From NCBI RefSeq assembly GCF_900460065.1, contig NZ_UAVD01000023.1, positions 62,001-126,000 of the forward strand: a stretch of DNA of 64,000 bases, in the 5' to 3' direction. Positions 38,260 through 46,982 of this stretch are shown in pieces. How positions within the stretch are numbered: position 1 is the stretch's first letter; each line of letters opens with the position of its first letter. Position numbers and translations under genes: made by a program. This DNA comes from Streptomyces griseus. Lineage in GTDB: Bacteria; Actinomycetota; Actinomycetes; Streptomycetales; Streptomycetaceae. The notes below the pieces were generated by a model. That model saw only the letters and a program-made list of their open reading frames with translations, searched no databases and was not told the DNA's origin.

Positions 38260-39524
38260 CTGACGCCCGACAGGGGCTCACCGGCCTCCTCGACACCGAG
38301 GCGATCCGCAAGGACTTCCCGCTCCTGGACCGCACGGTCCACGACGGCAAGAAGGTCGTGTACCTGGACTCCGCGGCGACCTCGCAGAAGCCGCGCCAGG
38401 TCCTCGACGCGCTCAACACGTACTACGAGCGCCACAACGCGAACGTGCACCGCGGCGTCTACACGATCGCCGAGGAGGCCACCGCGCTGTACGAGGGCGC
38501 CCGCGACAAGGTCGCCGCCTTCATCAACGCACCCAGCCGCGACGAGGTGATCTTCACGAAGAACGCCTCGGAGTCGCTGAACCTCGTGGCGAACATGCTC
38601 GGCTGGGCGGACGAGCCCTATCGGGTGGACCGCGAGACCGAGATCGTCACCACGGAGATGGAGCACCACTCCAACATCGTGCCGTGGCAGCTGCTCGCGC
38701 AGCGCACCGGCGCGAAGCTGAAGTGGTTCGGCATCACCGACGACGGCCGGCTCGACCTGTCGAACATCGACGAGATCATCACCGAGAAGACGAAGATCGT
38801 CTCCTTCACGCTGGTCTCCAACATCCTGGGCACCGTCAACCCGGTCGAGCAGATCATCCGCCGCGCCCAGCAGGTCGGCGCGCTGGTCTGCATCGACGCC
38901 TCGCAGGCGGCCCCGCACATGGTGCTCGACGTGCAGGCGCTCCAGGCGGACTTCGTGGCCTTCACCGGTCACAAGATGGTCGGCCCGACGGGCATCGGCG
39001 TGCTGTGGGGACGGCAGGAGCTCCTGGAGGACCTGCCTCCGTTCCTCGGCGGCGGCGAGATGATCGAGACCGTGTCGATGCACTCCTCGACGTATGCTCC
39101 GGCACCCCACAAGTTCGAGGCCGGTACGCCCCCGATCGCCCAGGCCGTCGGCCTCGGCGCGGCCGTGGACTACCTCTCCTCGATCGGCATGGAGAAGATC
39201 CACGCCCACGAGAAGGCGATCACCGAGTACGCGGTGAAGCGCCTCCTGGAGGTCCCGGACCTGCGGATCATCGGTCCGGCGACGGCCGAGGACCGCGGGG
39301 CCACGATCTCCTTCACGCTCGGCGACATCCACCCGCACGACGTGGGACAGGTCCTCGACGAGCTGGGCATCGCCGTCCGGGTCGGCCACCACTGCGCCCG
39401 CCCGGTCTGCCTGCGGTACGGAATTCCCGCGACGACGCGAGCGTCGTTCTATCTGTACTCCACGCCCGCCGAGGTCGACGCCCTGGTGGACGGTCTGGAG
39501 CACGTCCGGAACTTCTTCGGCTGA
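38256..39524 (+). CDS. sufS: Cysteine desulfurase SufS
   Basis: SufS takes sulfur from cysteine as a PLP enzyme. The 422-residue protein contains the PLP-Lys motif FTGHKMVGPTGIG, TTEMEHHSNIVPW, and the active-site Cys in RVGHHCARP. GTG at 38256 overlaps the sufC stop. sufU, its sulfur acceptor in Gram-positives, follows after 10 nt. Confidence 0.97.
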   Translation: MTDARQGLTGLLDTEAIRKDFPLLDRTVHDGKKVVYLDSAATSQKPRQVLDALNTYYERHNANVHRGVYTIAEEATALYEGARDKVAAFINAPSRDEVIFTKNASESLNLVANMLGWADEPYRVDRETEIVTTEMEHHSNIVPWQLLAQRTGAKLKWFGITDDGRLDLSNIDEIITEKTKIVSFTLVSNILGTVNPVEQIIRRAQQVGALVCIDASQAAPHMVLDVQALQADFVAFTGHKMVGPTGIGVLWGRQELLEDLPPFLGGGEMIETVSMHSSTYAPAPHKFEAGTPPIAQAVGLGAAVDYLSSIGMEKIHAHEKAITEYAVKRLLEVPDLRIIGPATAEDRGATISFTLGDIHPHDVGQVLDELGIAVRVGHHCARPVCLRYGIPATTRASFYLYSTPAEVDALVDGLEHVRNFFG

Positions 39525-39534
39525 GGGCTGACTG

Positions 39535-39990
39535 GTGAAGCTTGATTCCATGTACCAGGAAGTGATCCTGGACCACTACAAGCACCCCCACGGGCGCGGC
39601 CTGCGGGACGGCGACGCCGAGGTGCACCACGTGAATCCGACGTGCGGCGACGAGATCACGCTCCGGGTGAAGTACGACGGCGAGACCATCGCCGACGTGA
39701 GCTACGAGGGCCAGGGCTGCTCCATCAGCCAGGCCTCCGCCTCCGTGCTGAACGAGCTGCTCGTCGGCAAGGAGCTGTCCCAGGCGCAGAGGATCCAGGA
39801 CGCCTTCCTGGAGCTGATGCAGTCCAAGGGCCAGCTGGAGCCGGACGACGCGATGGAGGAGGTGCTGGAGGACGCGGTCGCGTTCGCCGGCGTCTCCAAG
39901 TACCCCGCCCGGGTCAAGTGCGCGCTGCTGAGCTGGATGGCGTGGAAGGACGCGACGGCCAAGGCGCTGTCCGAAGGGAAGACCGCATGA
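39535..39990 (+). CDS. sufU: Sulfur-transfer protein SufU
   Basis: SufU is the zinc-dependent sulfur acceptor of SufS. The 151-residue IscU-like protein keeps the three cysteines (NPTCGDE, GQGCSIS, RVKCALL) and the SufU-specific insertion around VGKELSQAQRIQDAFLEL. Its GTG start lies 10 nt after sufS and its stop overlaps the next gene (ATGA). Confidence 0.96.
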   Translation: MKLDSMYQEVILDHYKHPHGRGLRDGDAEVHHVNPTCGDEITLRVKYDGETIADVSYEGQGCSISQASASVLNELLVGKELSQAQRIQDAFLELMQSKGQLEPDDAMEEVLEDAVAFAGVSKYPARVKCALLSWMAWKDATAKALSEGKTA

Positions 39991-40325
39991 GCGACAACGA
40001 GACCGCGACCATGAAGCCGGCCTCCGAGGAGGAGGTCCGCGAGGCGTTGTACGACGTCGTCGACCCCGAGCTGGGCATCGACGTCGTCAACCTGGGCCTG
40101 ATCTACGGCATCCACGTCGACGACGCCAACATCGCCACCCTCGACATGACCCTGACGTCCGCGGCCTGCCCGCTGACCGACGTCATCGAGGACCAGGCGA
40201 AGTCCGCCACGGACGGCATCGTCAACGAGCTCCGGATCAACTGGGTCTGGATGCCGCCGTGGGGCCCGGACAAGATCACCGACGACGGACGCGAGCAGCT
40301 CCGCGCGCTGGGGTTCAACGTCTGA
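39987..40325 (+). CDS. sufT: SufT-like DUF59/MIP18 metal-sulfur assembly factor
   Basis: The 112-residue protein is a single DUF59 domain: DVVDPELGIDVVNLGLIYG and the LTSAACPLTD motif with the reactive Cys, then WMPPWGPDKI. SufT/PaaD-like proteins assist Fe-S cluster maturation of target proteins. It ends the suf operon, overlapping sufU by 4 nt. Confidence 0.94.
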   Translation: MSDNETATMKPASEEEVREALYDVVDPELGIDVVNLGLIYGIHVDDANIATLDMTLTSAACPLTDVIEDQAKSATDGIVNELRINWVWMPPWGPDKITDDGREQLRALGFNV

Positions 40326-40347
40326 CACACTCCGCCCGGAGTTGTTG

Positions 40348-40388
40348 AACGGCCATGCCCGCCAGGCAGACTGGCGGGCATGGCCGTT
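40348..40388 (+). terminator. suf operon terminator whose right arm contains the next start codon
   Basis: A perfect 17-bp inverted repeat (40348-40364 with 40372-40388, 7-nt loop) begins 22 nt after sufT. Its right arm contains the ATG (40380) of the next gene, so in a read-through transcript that start codon would be base-paired. Confidence 0.8.
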
Positions 40389-40745
40389 TCCCTTTACCAC
40401 ATCGCCGTCGACGCGCACGATCTGCCGCTCCTGGCCCGCTTCTGGAGCGCGGTGCTGGACTGGCAGGTGCTTTTCGAGCACGAGAAGGAGATCATCATCG
40501 GCGCTCACGAGACCGCGCTGCCCGGTATGTGCTTCCTCCCCGTGCCGGAGGGCAAGACCGTCAAGAACCGGTTGCACATCGATCTGACTCCGGACGACCA
40601 GGACGTCGAGGTCGAGCGGATCCTCGCCCTCGGCGCCCGGCGGGTGGACGTCGGCCAGGGGGCGGACGCCACCTTCGTGGTGCTGGCCGATCCGGAGGGC
40701 AACGAGTTCTGTGTGCTGCGCCCCAAACGGACCCTGACCGACTGA
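40380..40745 (+). CDS. VOC (glyoxalase-fold) protein
   Basis: The 121-residue protein MAVSLYHIAVDAHDLPLLARF has the VOC plan with WSAVLDWQV, NRLHIDLTPDDQDVEVERIL and FVVLADPEGNEFCVL. It is a homologue of the protein at 20971-21333. No ribosome binding site precedes ATG 40380 and the codon lies inside a 17-bp stem. No alternative start would keep the first beta-strand. Substrate unknown. Confidence 0.85.
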   Translation: MAVSLYHIAVDAHDLPLLARFWSAVLDWQVLFEHEKEIIIGAHETALPGMCFLPVPEGKTVKNRLHIDLTPDDQDVEVERILALGARRVDVGQGADATFVVLADPEGNEFCVLRPKRTLTD

Positions 40746-40767
40746 GCCCGGCCCGCCCCCCCCGCCC

Positions 40768-41973
40768 TCAGACGTGGGCGGGCGGCGGGCCGTACTGCTC
40801 GGGCAGGGTCGCGGCCGCCGCCTCGGCCAGTACCGGGCCCAGGTTCTCGGCGCGCATCCGCAGGTCGACGTAGAGCAGGCCGACCACCAGCGGCGGGAAG
40901 ATCGCGGTGAACAGCTGGGAGATCATCTGGCTGATGAACGACAGCAGCAGCACGCCGCCGAGCATCGCGATGATCTGCCCGCCGCTCGGGTCCGCGTCGA
41001 GGTCCGCCGGGTCGAACACGCCGGGGAGCAGGCCGACCATCTGGAACGGCACCTGGATCATGTAGCCGAGCGCGGCCGCGAGTCCGACGGCGAGCAGCCA
41101 GACGCCGAAGACCCGCCACCAGTTGCCGCGCACCAGCTGGACCGAGCGGCGCAGGGCGGCGACCGGGCGCTGGTGCTCGAAGACCACGACCGTCGGGGCC
41201 AGCGAGAAGCGGACGTAGAGCCACATCGCCACCGGTGCGATGAGCAGGGCGCCGAGGAAGCCGACCACCATCAGCGGCACGGCGCCGCCCTCGTCGCCCA
41301 GGGAGGCGGCGTAGATCATCAGCCCGGCGACGGCGCCCATCATGAGCGCCATCGGGACGGCCATGATCAGCCCGGTCAGGAACACCGTCCCGAGGATCGA
41401 CCAGACCCGCGCCCACGCCCTCCTCCAGACCTCCCCGAAGCGGACCGGGCGGCCCAGGACGGCCTCCTGGAGGACGACGGGGACCGCCGCCTGCACCACC
41501 GCGGACGCCAGCAGATAGACGATCATGCCGATGACCATCAGCACGCCGAACGCGACGATCAGCGGGACCAGTTCCTCCGCGTCCGGCGAGCCCGAGGAGC
41601 CGGCCGTCAGCTCGTCCCACTGGCTCGCCACGGCGGCGCCGATGGCCACCAGCGCCGCGATCATCACGAGCGCCGCCGCGCCGAACAGCGTCAGGGCGAT
41701 GCCGATCAACGGTTTCCAGTACCGCCCGAGCGTCGAGAAGGCGCCGCTGAGCATGTCCGAGACCCTCAGCGGCGCCAGGGGTATGACCCCCGGTTTGGGC
41801 GGTGCGGCCCACCCGCTGTGCCATCCCCCGCCCGGTCCCTGCGCGCCCCCGTGGAAGGGCCCCCCACCGTGAGGTGCGCCCCCGTACGGGCCGCCGCCCC
41901 ACCCTGCGTCCTGCGCCACTGCGTCTCCGTCGTGTCGTCGGCCCGGGTCACGGGCCGTGTGTTCGGTCGGCAC
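40768..41973 (-). CDS. Polytopic membrane protein (GPDPase membrane-domain-like)
   Basis: The 401-residue protein has a Gly/Pro/His-rich N-terminal cytoplasmic segment (GGGPYGGAPHGGGPF) and about seven to eight membrane helices, with the motif VFEHQRPVAALRRSVQLVRGNWWRV common to actinobacterial proteins annotated with a glycerophosphodiester phosphodiesterase membrane domain. There is no catalytic domain, so the name describes only topology. GTG at 41973 is chosen because GGGGGC lies upstream; the frame is open to 42054, which would overlap the SMR gene. It diverges from the SMR-TetR pair. Confidence 0.85.
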   Translation of the reverse strand: MPTEHTARDPGRRHDGDAVAQDAGWGGGPYGGAPHGGGPFHGGAQGPGGGWHSGWAAPPKPGVIPLAPLRVSDMLSGAFSTLGRYWKPLIGIALTLFGAAALVMIAALVAIGAAVASQWDELTAGSSGSPDAEELVPLIVAFGVLMVIGMIVYLLASAVVQAAVPVVLQEAVLGRPVRFGEVWRRAWARVWSILGTVFLTGLIMAVPMALMMGAVAGLMIYAASLGDEGGAVPLMVVGFLGALLIAPVAMWLYVRFSLAPTVVVFEHQRPVAALRRSVQLVRGNWWRVFGVWLLAVGLAAALGYMIQVPFQMVGLLPGVFDPADLDADPSGGQIIAMLGGVLLLSFISQMISQLFTAIFPPLVVGLLYVDLRMRAENLGPVLAEAAAATLPEQYGPPPAHV

Positions 41974-42005
41974 ACCGTAACGCCCCCGACGTGGGCCGAT
42001 GATAT

Positions 42006-42034
42006 GTACGGTCGTACGCAACGTTGGGTACAGT
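42006..42034 (+). promoter_or_regulatory. SMR-TetR operator and leaderless -10
   Basis: GTACG-GT-CGTAC (42006-42017) is a perfect inverted repeat with 5-bp arms. TACAGT (42029-42034) ends 7 nt before the ATG at 42042, so the mRNA is probably leaderless and the palindrome covers the -35 region. The adjacent TetR protein is the natural candidate ligand. Confidence 0.5.
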
Positions 42035-42041
42035 CGTCCGC

Positions 42042-42368
42042 ATGGGATACGCATACGGACTTCTGGCCGCCGCCATCGCGGCGGAGGTGGCCGGGACGAC
42101 GGCCATGAAGTACAGCGAGGGCTTCACCCGGCTCTGGCCCTCGCTCGGCACCGTGGTGGGCTACCTCATCGCCTTCACCCTGCTCGCGCAGACCCTCAAG
42201 ACGCTCTCCGTGGGCACCGCCTACGCCATCTGGGCCGGCGTCGGCACCGCGGCCGTCGCCCTCATCGGCATCCTGTTCCTGGGTGAGTCCAGCGGCCTGG
42301 TCAAGATCACGGGCATCGCCCTGATCGTGGCCGGGGTCGTCGTCCTCAACCTGGGAGGGGCGCACTGA
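42042..42368 (+). CDS. Small multidrug resistance (SMR) family transporter
   Basis: The 108-residue protein has four transmembrane helices with the SMR hallmarks: Glu in IAAEVAGTTAMKYSEGF (helix 1), WPSLGTVVGYL, and AYAIWAGVGTAAVALIG. Such pumps act as dimers, exchanging protons for cationic or guanidinium-like compounds. It resembles EbrA/SugE-type proteins. Its stop overlaps the TetR start by 1 nt (TGATG). Confidence 0.93.
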   Translation: MGYAYGLLAAAIAAEVAGTTAMKYSEGFTRLWPSLGTVVGYLIAFTLLAQTLKTLSVGTAYAIWAGVGTAAVALIGILFLGESSGLVKITGIALIVAGVVVLNLGGAH

Positions 42369-42964
42369 TGGCCCGGCGCTACGACCCCGGGCGGCGGGAG
42401 CGGATCGTCGACGCGGCGCTACGGGTGATCGCGGCCGACGGCATAGCCGGCCTCAGCCACCGGACCGTGGCCGCCGAGGCCGATGTGCCGCTCGGCTCGA
42501 CCACGTACCACTTCGGCTCGCTGGACGAACTCCTGGTCGCCGCCCTGCGCCGGTACAACGACAACTTCGTGCGGGAACTGCGGGGCAGCCAGGCCCTGGC
42601 GGGACCCGGCGGCGTCTCCGGCCCCACCGGGCCTGCCGGTCCCGACGGGCCTGCCGGACCTGCCGGTCTCGCGGAGGAGCTGACGCGGTTGCTGGGCCGG
42701 TGGTTCGCGGGGGAACGCGGGGCGATCGAGCTGGAGTACGAGCTCTACCTCGCGGCCCTGCGCCGCCCCGTGCTGCGTCCCGTCGCCGCCGAATGGACCG
42801 AGGAGGCCGTCGAGCTGCTGTCCCGGCGCACCGACCGGGAGACCGCGCGGGCGCTCGTCGCGCTGATGGACGGCGTCTGCCTCCAGGTGCTGCTCACCGG
42901 CGGGGCGTTCGACGCGCCCCGCACCCGCGAGATGCTCGGCAGGATCGTGGACGGCGGCGGCTGA
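42368..42964 (+). CDS. TetR-family regulator with collagen-like linker
   Basis: The 198-residue regulator has an N-terminal TetR HTH (RIVDAALRVIAADGIAGLSHRTVAAEADV, given in parts: AALRVIAADG and LGSTTYHFGS) and a helical ligand domain. Between them residues about 78-101 form a run of Gly-X-Y triplets (GPGGVSGPTGPAGPDGPAG), which is unusual for TetR proteins. It overlaps the SMR pump gene and probably represses it in response to a pump substrate. Confidence 0.92.
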   Translation: MARRYDPGRRERIVDAALRVIAADGIAGLSHRTVAAEADVPLGSTTYHFGSLDELLVAALRRYNDNFVRELRGSQALAGPGGVSGPTGPAGPDGPAGPAGLAEELTRLLGRWFAGERGAIELEYELYLAALRRPVLRPVAAEWTEEAVELLSRRTDRETARALVALMDGVCLQVLLTGGAFDAPRTREMLGRIVDGGG

Positions 42965-43295
42965 GCCGACGGCCTCGGGCGGCCCGCTCGGTCCGCTCGG
43001 TCCGCAGCCCGGCGGACCGCTTCGAGCGCCTCGCGCACGCTTGCCCCGATGTCCGTGACCGGGTAGAGCGCCTATCAGCGGCCAGGTGCTCGCCCCTCCG
43101 CGGGGCGCCGCCCTGTACGCGGCGCCCCCGCTCTCCTCTGGCCGCTGGGCGCCCTGCCCTCGGCGGGCGCGGGAGGAGCGGTGCCGGCGGCGCGGCGGTG
43201 GCCCGGACCGGGGAAGCGGGCGCGGGTGGCGGGCCGGGGGCCGCACGCTGAGACCGGTTCGCCCGAGCGGGCCCCGGCCGGTTAGGTTGCTGTTC
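42965..43295. other. 331-bp gap: nested hairpins and dapD promoter
   Basis: No gene was found. An outer stem of 10 bp (43076-43085 with 43138-43147) encloses an inner 10-bp stem (43102-43111 with 43119-43128). A rival 6-bp hairpin (43091-43096 with 43102-43107) shares the left arm of the inner stem, so the two are mutually exclusive. It probably ends the SMR-tetR transcript. TAGGTT at 43283-43288 is the likely dapD -10. Confidence 0.6.
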
Positions 43296-44294
43296 ATGAC
43301 CGACACGACTTCCCAGGGTTCTGCCCGCACCACCGGCGCCGTCGCCGCCGGCCTCGCCACCGTCGCCGGTGACGGCACCGTCCTCGACACCTGGTTCCCC
43401 GCCCCCGAGCTGACCTCCGACCCCGGCCCGGCCGGCACGACGCGCCTCAGCCCGGACGAGGCCGTCAACCGGCTCGGCGAGGGCGCCGCCAAGGCGCTCG
43501 GCGTGGACGCCCGGCGTGGCGTCGAGGTCGTCGCCGTGGCCACGGTCATCTCCTCGCTCGACGACAAGCCGCTCGACGCGCACGACGCCTACCTGCGTCT
43601 GCACCTGCTCTCGCACCGGCTCGTCCGGCCGCACGGCCAGAACCTCGACGGCATGTTCGGACTGCTCGCCAACGTCGCCTGGACCTCGCTCGGCCCGGTG
43701 GCCGTCGACGACCTGGAGCGGGTGCGGCTCAACGCCCGCGCCGAGGGCCTGCACCTCCAGGTCACCTCGGTCGACAAGTTCCCCCGGATGACGGACTACG
43801 TCGCCCCCAAGGGCGTACGCATCGCCGACGCCGACCGTGTCCGGCTCGGCGCGCACCTCGCCGCCGGGACCACCGTCATGCACGAGGGCTTCGTCAACTT
43901 CAACGCGGGCACGCTCGGCACCTCCATGGTCGAGGGCCGCATCTCCGCGGGCGTCGTCGTCGGCGACGGCTCCGACATCGGCGGCGGCGCGTCCACCATG
44001 GGCACCCTCTCCGGCGGTGGCACGGAGCGCATCGTCATCGGCGAGCGGTGCCTGGTCGGCGCGGAGGCGGGCGTCGGGATCGCGCTCGGCGACGAGTGCG
44101 TCGTCGAGGCCGGCCTGTACGTCACCGCCGGCACCCGGATCACGCTGCCGGACGGCCAGGTCGTCAAGGCCCGCGAGCTGTCCGGCGCCTCCAACATCCT
44201 CTTCCGCCGCAACTCGGTCACCGGCACCGTCGAGGCCCGCCCGAACAACGCGGTGTGGGGCGGTCTCAACGAGGTCCTGCACGCCCACAACTGA
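43296..44294 (+). CDS. dapD: Tetrahydrodipicolinate N-succinyltransferase
   Basis: DapD adds succinyl to tetrahydrodipicolinate in the lysine/diaminopimelate pathway. The 332-residue actinobacterial-type protein has a left-handed beta-helix of hexapeptide repeats ([21 protein letters not shown] in parts, [30 protein letters not shown]). ATG at 43296 is 7 nt after TAGGTT and has no Shine-Dalgarno, so it is probably leaderless. It converges with a dapA-like gene 5 nt away, the substrate-forming step earlier in the same pathway. Confidence 0.95.
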   Translation: MTDTTSQGSARTTGAVAAGLATVAGDGTVLDTWFPAPELTSDPGPAGTTRLSPDEAVNRLGEGAAKALGVDARRGVEVVAVATVISSLDDKPLDAHDAYLRLHLLSHRLVRPHGQNLDGMFGLLANVAWTSLGPVAVDDLERVRLNARAEGLHLQVTSVDKFPRMTDYVAPKGVRIADADRVRLGAHLAAGTTVMHEGFVNFNAGTLGTSMVEGRISAGVVVGDGSDIGGGASTMGTLSGGGTERIVIGERCLVGAEAGVGIALGDECVVEAGLYVTAGTRITLPDGQVVKARELSGASNILFRRNSVTGTVEARPNNAVWGGLNEVLHAHN

Positions 44295-44299
44295 CCGGT

Positions 44300-45184
44300 T
44301 CAGCCCAGTGCGAGGAGCTCCTCGTACGCCGCACGCAGCCCGTCGGCCGCCCCGCGCCCGGCGGGCTGCAGCGGTTCCCGGACCGGTCCCGCCGCCAGGA
44401 GCGCCTTGGCTGTGACGGCTCCGGGCAGACCGCTCGCCATCATCAGCTCGGTGAGGCGGGCGGTGTTCCGGTTGAGCCGGGCCGCCTCCTCGGTGCGGCC
44501 CGCGTCGAACGCGTCCAGCGGCGCCCGCATGTGGCGCGGGGCCACGTTCGCCACCGTGCTGACGTACCCCGCGCCGCCCACCGCGTACAGCGGCAGGTTG
44601 AGCTCCTCGCACCCCGAGTAGTACGCCAGCGAGGTGCGGGTCAGCACCTTCGTCGAGCCGAGCATGTCGTAGGCGCAGTCCTTCACCGCCACCACGCGCG
44701 GGTGCTCCGCCAGCCGCAGCAGGGTCTCCGGCTCGATCCGGGTGCCGGTGCGGCCGGGGATGTCGTACAGCATCAGCGGCAGCCCGGTGGAGTCCGCGAC
44801 CCGCAGGAAATGCGCCTCGACCGCGGCCTGCGGCGGACGGCTGTAGTACGGGCTGACCACCAGCAGCCCGTCCGCCCCCGCCTCCTCGGCCTGCCGCGCC
44901 AGGCGCAGGGTGTGCGCGGTGTCCGGGCTCCCGACGCCGGTGAGCAGCGGCACCCCGTCGCCGACCTCCGCCCGGACGGCCCGCAGCAGGGCGGACTTCT
45001 CGGCGTCCGTCGTGGTGGGGGACTCGCCCGTCGTCCCGCTGAGGACGATCCCGTCGCAGCCCTCCGCCACCAGGTGCGCGGCGTGTGCGCGGGCGGCGTC
45101 GGGGTCCAGGGCCCCGCCCGCGGTGAAAGGCGTGATCATGGCGCAGAGTGCGCGGCCGAAGGGGCGCGGTGCGGTGGTGGTCAT
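44300..45184 (-). CDS. dapA: 4-Hydroxy-tetrahydrodipicolinate synthase
   Basis: DapA condenses pyruvate and aspartate semialdehyde. The 294-residue TIM barrel shows GTTGESPTT, catalytic Tyr in LYDIPGRTG and the Schiff-base Lys in VVAVKDC. ATG at 45184 begins MTTTAPRPFGRALCAMITPF. It converges on dapD. Streptomyces usually carry more than one DapA-like protein, so a related aldolase activity cannot be excluded. Confidence 0.92.
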   Translation of the reverse strand: MTTTAPRPFGRALCAMITPFTAGGALDPDAARAHAAHLVAEGCDGIVLSGTTGESPTTTDAEKSALLRAVRAEVGDGVPLLTGVGSPDTAHTLRLARQAEEAGADGLLVVSPYYSRPPQAAVEAHFLRVADSTGLPLMLYDIPGRTGTRIEPETLLRLAEHPRVVAVKDCAYDMLGSTKVLTRTSLAYYSGCEELNLPLYAVGGAGYVSTVANVAPRHMRAPLDAFDAGRTEEAARLNRNTARLTELMMASGLPGAVTAKALLAAGPVREPLQPAGRGAADGLRAAYEELLALG

Positions 45185-45343
45185 GCCCGAAGTGTCGGCT
45201 CACCGAACCCTGTAGGTCCACTTAGATCTTCTTGGGGTGATCGGCAAGGGACGCTGAAGAGTCCGAGGAGCGGCGGCCCGCTCCGGCCCGCTTCTGACAT
45301 GATCGAACGTACGGGCGGCGGGCCGCGGCGAGGGGTGGGGCAG

Positions 45344-46027
45344 ATGGGCACGGGCGGGTGTGCACGGAGGTCGGCGCGGGTGCGGAGGCGGACCTCCGCC
45401 GTGCTGTCGGCGGCGGCACTGGCAGCGTTGACCGGTTGCTCGGGATTCCTCGTCCCGGCCGGCGAGGGCGAGGAACCGGACCCCACCCCGTCCGCCACCG
45501 GCCCCGGCGTCGTCCGCGCCGAAACCCTGCCCCCGACCCCCGCGCCCGCCTACGGCGACACGGCGCGGAGCGGGCCGGCCACCGCCCCGTCCGGGACCCC
45601 GTCCGAGACGTGCCCCGCCTCCGGGGCCGTGGTGACCATGGGGGAGGTGCTGACCGCGATGATGAGCCGCGCGGCCGTCCTGACCCTGACCAACTGCGGC
45701 ACGAAGCCCTACCGGGTCGGCGGCTACCCCTCGGTCCAGGCGCTCGGCGAGGAGGGCGAGCGCCTCCCCGTGAAGGTCAACCCGGCCGGTTCGCAGTTCG
45801 GCCGCGACCTCGGCCCCGAGACGCTCACCCTGAAGCCGGGCGGCACCGCGCGGTCGATGCTCGCCTGGGTCTCCACCCAGGAGGGCGGCGAGCTCGTCAT
45901 GGCCGACGCCCTGGAGCTGGCCGCCGCCCCCGACGCCGGGGCGCGGGTCCAGCCGCTGGAGGGCCACGACATCCGCTACATGGACGAGCTGAACATCACG
46001 GCCTGGCGGGCGGAGCTGCCCGAGTGA
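45344..46027 (+). CDS. DUF4232-type lipoprotein
   Basis: The 227-residue protein has an Arg-rich N-terminus, a hydrophobic core and the lipobox LTGC, then a Pro/Thr/Ser-rich linker and a beta-rich domain with two cysteines ([24 protein letters not shown]), as in the DUF4232 family. ATG at 45344 is preferred to in-frame ATG 45299 because GAGGGG lies about 8 nt upstream and the signal peptide becomes a normal length. It diverges from dapA and its 3' end overlaps the convergent phosphoesterase by 32 nt. Function unknown. Confidence 0.83.
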   Translation: MGTGGCARRSARVRRRTSAVLSAAALAALTGCSGFLVPAGEGEEPDPTPSATGPGVVRAETLPPTPAPAYGDTARSGPATAPSGTPSETCPASGAVVTMGEVLTAMMSRAAVLTLTNCGTKPYRVGGYPSVQALGEEGERLPVKVNPAGSQFGRDLGPETLTLKPGGTARSMLAWVSTQEGGELVMADALELAAAPDAGARVQPLEGHDIRYMDELNITAWRAELPE

Positions 46028-46814
46028 CCGGCCCGGCCGGTGAGCCGTCGCCCACCGGCACGGTGTGGGTCACCCAGTCCGTACCGGGCGGCCCCTCCGG
46101 CAGCACGTGCAGCAGAAAGGCCGCCGGCTCGTCGGGATAGCCCGGCACGCCCTCCCGCAGCGCCAGCCCGCTCTGCCGGTACGTGCTCGGCGCGACGGCC
46201 ACCGTGCTGCCCGCGAAGGGCGCGGTGACGGGGCGGTGCACATGGCCCGCCAGCACCCGCACGACCCGGGGGTGCGCGGCGACCACCTCCGCCAGCGCGG
46301 GGCCGTCCACCAGGCGCATCGCGTCCAGGAACGGAATGCCGACCGGGACCGGCGGATGGTGCAGACAGACGAGGGCCGGCACACCGGGGCGCCGGGAGAG
46401 GTCCCGGTCCAGCCGGGACAACTGCTCCGCACCCAGCCGTCCGCCCGGCGCGCCGGAGACCCACGAGTCCAGGACCACGGCGGTGAACTCCGGGTACTCC
46501 ACCGCGTACGTGGTCAGCGTCCCCCCGCCCAGGAAGCGCGTCCCGCCGAACGCGTCCACGACGGCCTCCGGCACGTCGTGATTGCCCGTCACCAGAAGCA
46601 GCGGCAGCGGGAACGCGCCGATCTCCTCGCGCAGGGCGGCGTACTCGCCGGGCTCCCCGCGCTCGGTGAGATCGCCGGTGATCACGACGCAGTCCGGGAG
46701 CGGGTCGAGGGAGAGCACCCGGCGCAGCGCGGCCCGCAGCCCGGCGGTGGGGGCCGCCGCCCCCGCGCCGGTCGTGAGGTGCGGGTCGCTGAGGTGTGCC
46801 ACGGAAAGGGCCAT
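45996..46814 (-). CDS. Calcineurin-like metallophosphoesterase (CpdA/Icc-like)
   Basis: The 272-residue protein has the full metal-binding set: SDPHL (DxH), [10 protein letters not shown] (GDxxERG), TGNHD (GNHD), HHPP and AGHVHRP (GHxH). Relatives include cyclic-AMP phosphodiesterases of the Icc/CpdA type, but many have other phosphodiester substrates. ATG at 46814 follows GGGGAAGGGTGGG; the frame is open much further upstream without homology. It is monocistronic and divergent from the SoxR-box gene. Confidence 0.92.
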   Translation of the reverse strand: MALSVAHLSDPHLTTGAGAAAPTAGLRAALRRVLSLDPLPDCVVITGDLTERGEPGEYAALREEIGAFPLPLLLVTGNHDVPEAVVDAFGGTRFLGGGTLTTYAVEYPEFTAVVLDSWVSGAPGGRLGAEQLSRLDRDLSRRPGVPALVCLHHPPVPVGIPFLDAMRLVDGPALAEVVAAHPRVVRVLAGHVHRPVTAPFAGSTVAVAPSTYRQSGLALREGVPGYPDEPAAFLLHVLPEGPPGTDWVTHTVPVGDGSPAGPVTRAAPPARP

Positions 46815-46903
46815 GCCCCCACCCTTCCCCCGCCCCTCCGGCCGCACCCGGGACCGATCACGCCCTGGGCGAACGGGCACGGCCACCGTCCCGCGGAACA
46901 CCC

Positions 46904-46926
46904 TTGACCTCAAGCGGACTTGAGGT
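46904..46926 (+). promoter_or_regulatory. SoxR/MerR-type operator
   Basis: ACCTCAAG-N4-CTTGAGGT at 46907-46926 is a perfect 8-bp-arm palindrome overlapping a TTGACC -35 (46904-46909). The core equals the classic SoxR box pattern CCTCAAG-N4-CTTGAGG. A long spacer to the -10 is expected for MerR-type activation; the -10 itself is poor (about 46929-46934). Confidence 0.7.
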
Positions 46927-46982
46927 GTCACCGTGGTGGGAACGGCGCACCGAACGGCGCGCGTGACGAGGGGAGCACCACC

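Noticed and set aside
40342..40587. 81-codon frame overlapping the suf terminator hairpin
   Set aside because: It is in a different frame from the VOC gene, which has clear family motifs, and begins inside the hairpin.
43283..43301. Iron box at TTAGGTT before dapD
   Set aside because: Only the first seven positions match; the other half does not, and the hexamer is better read as a -10.
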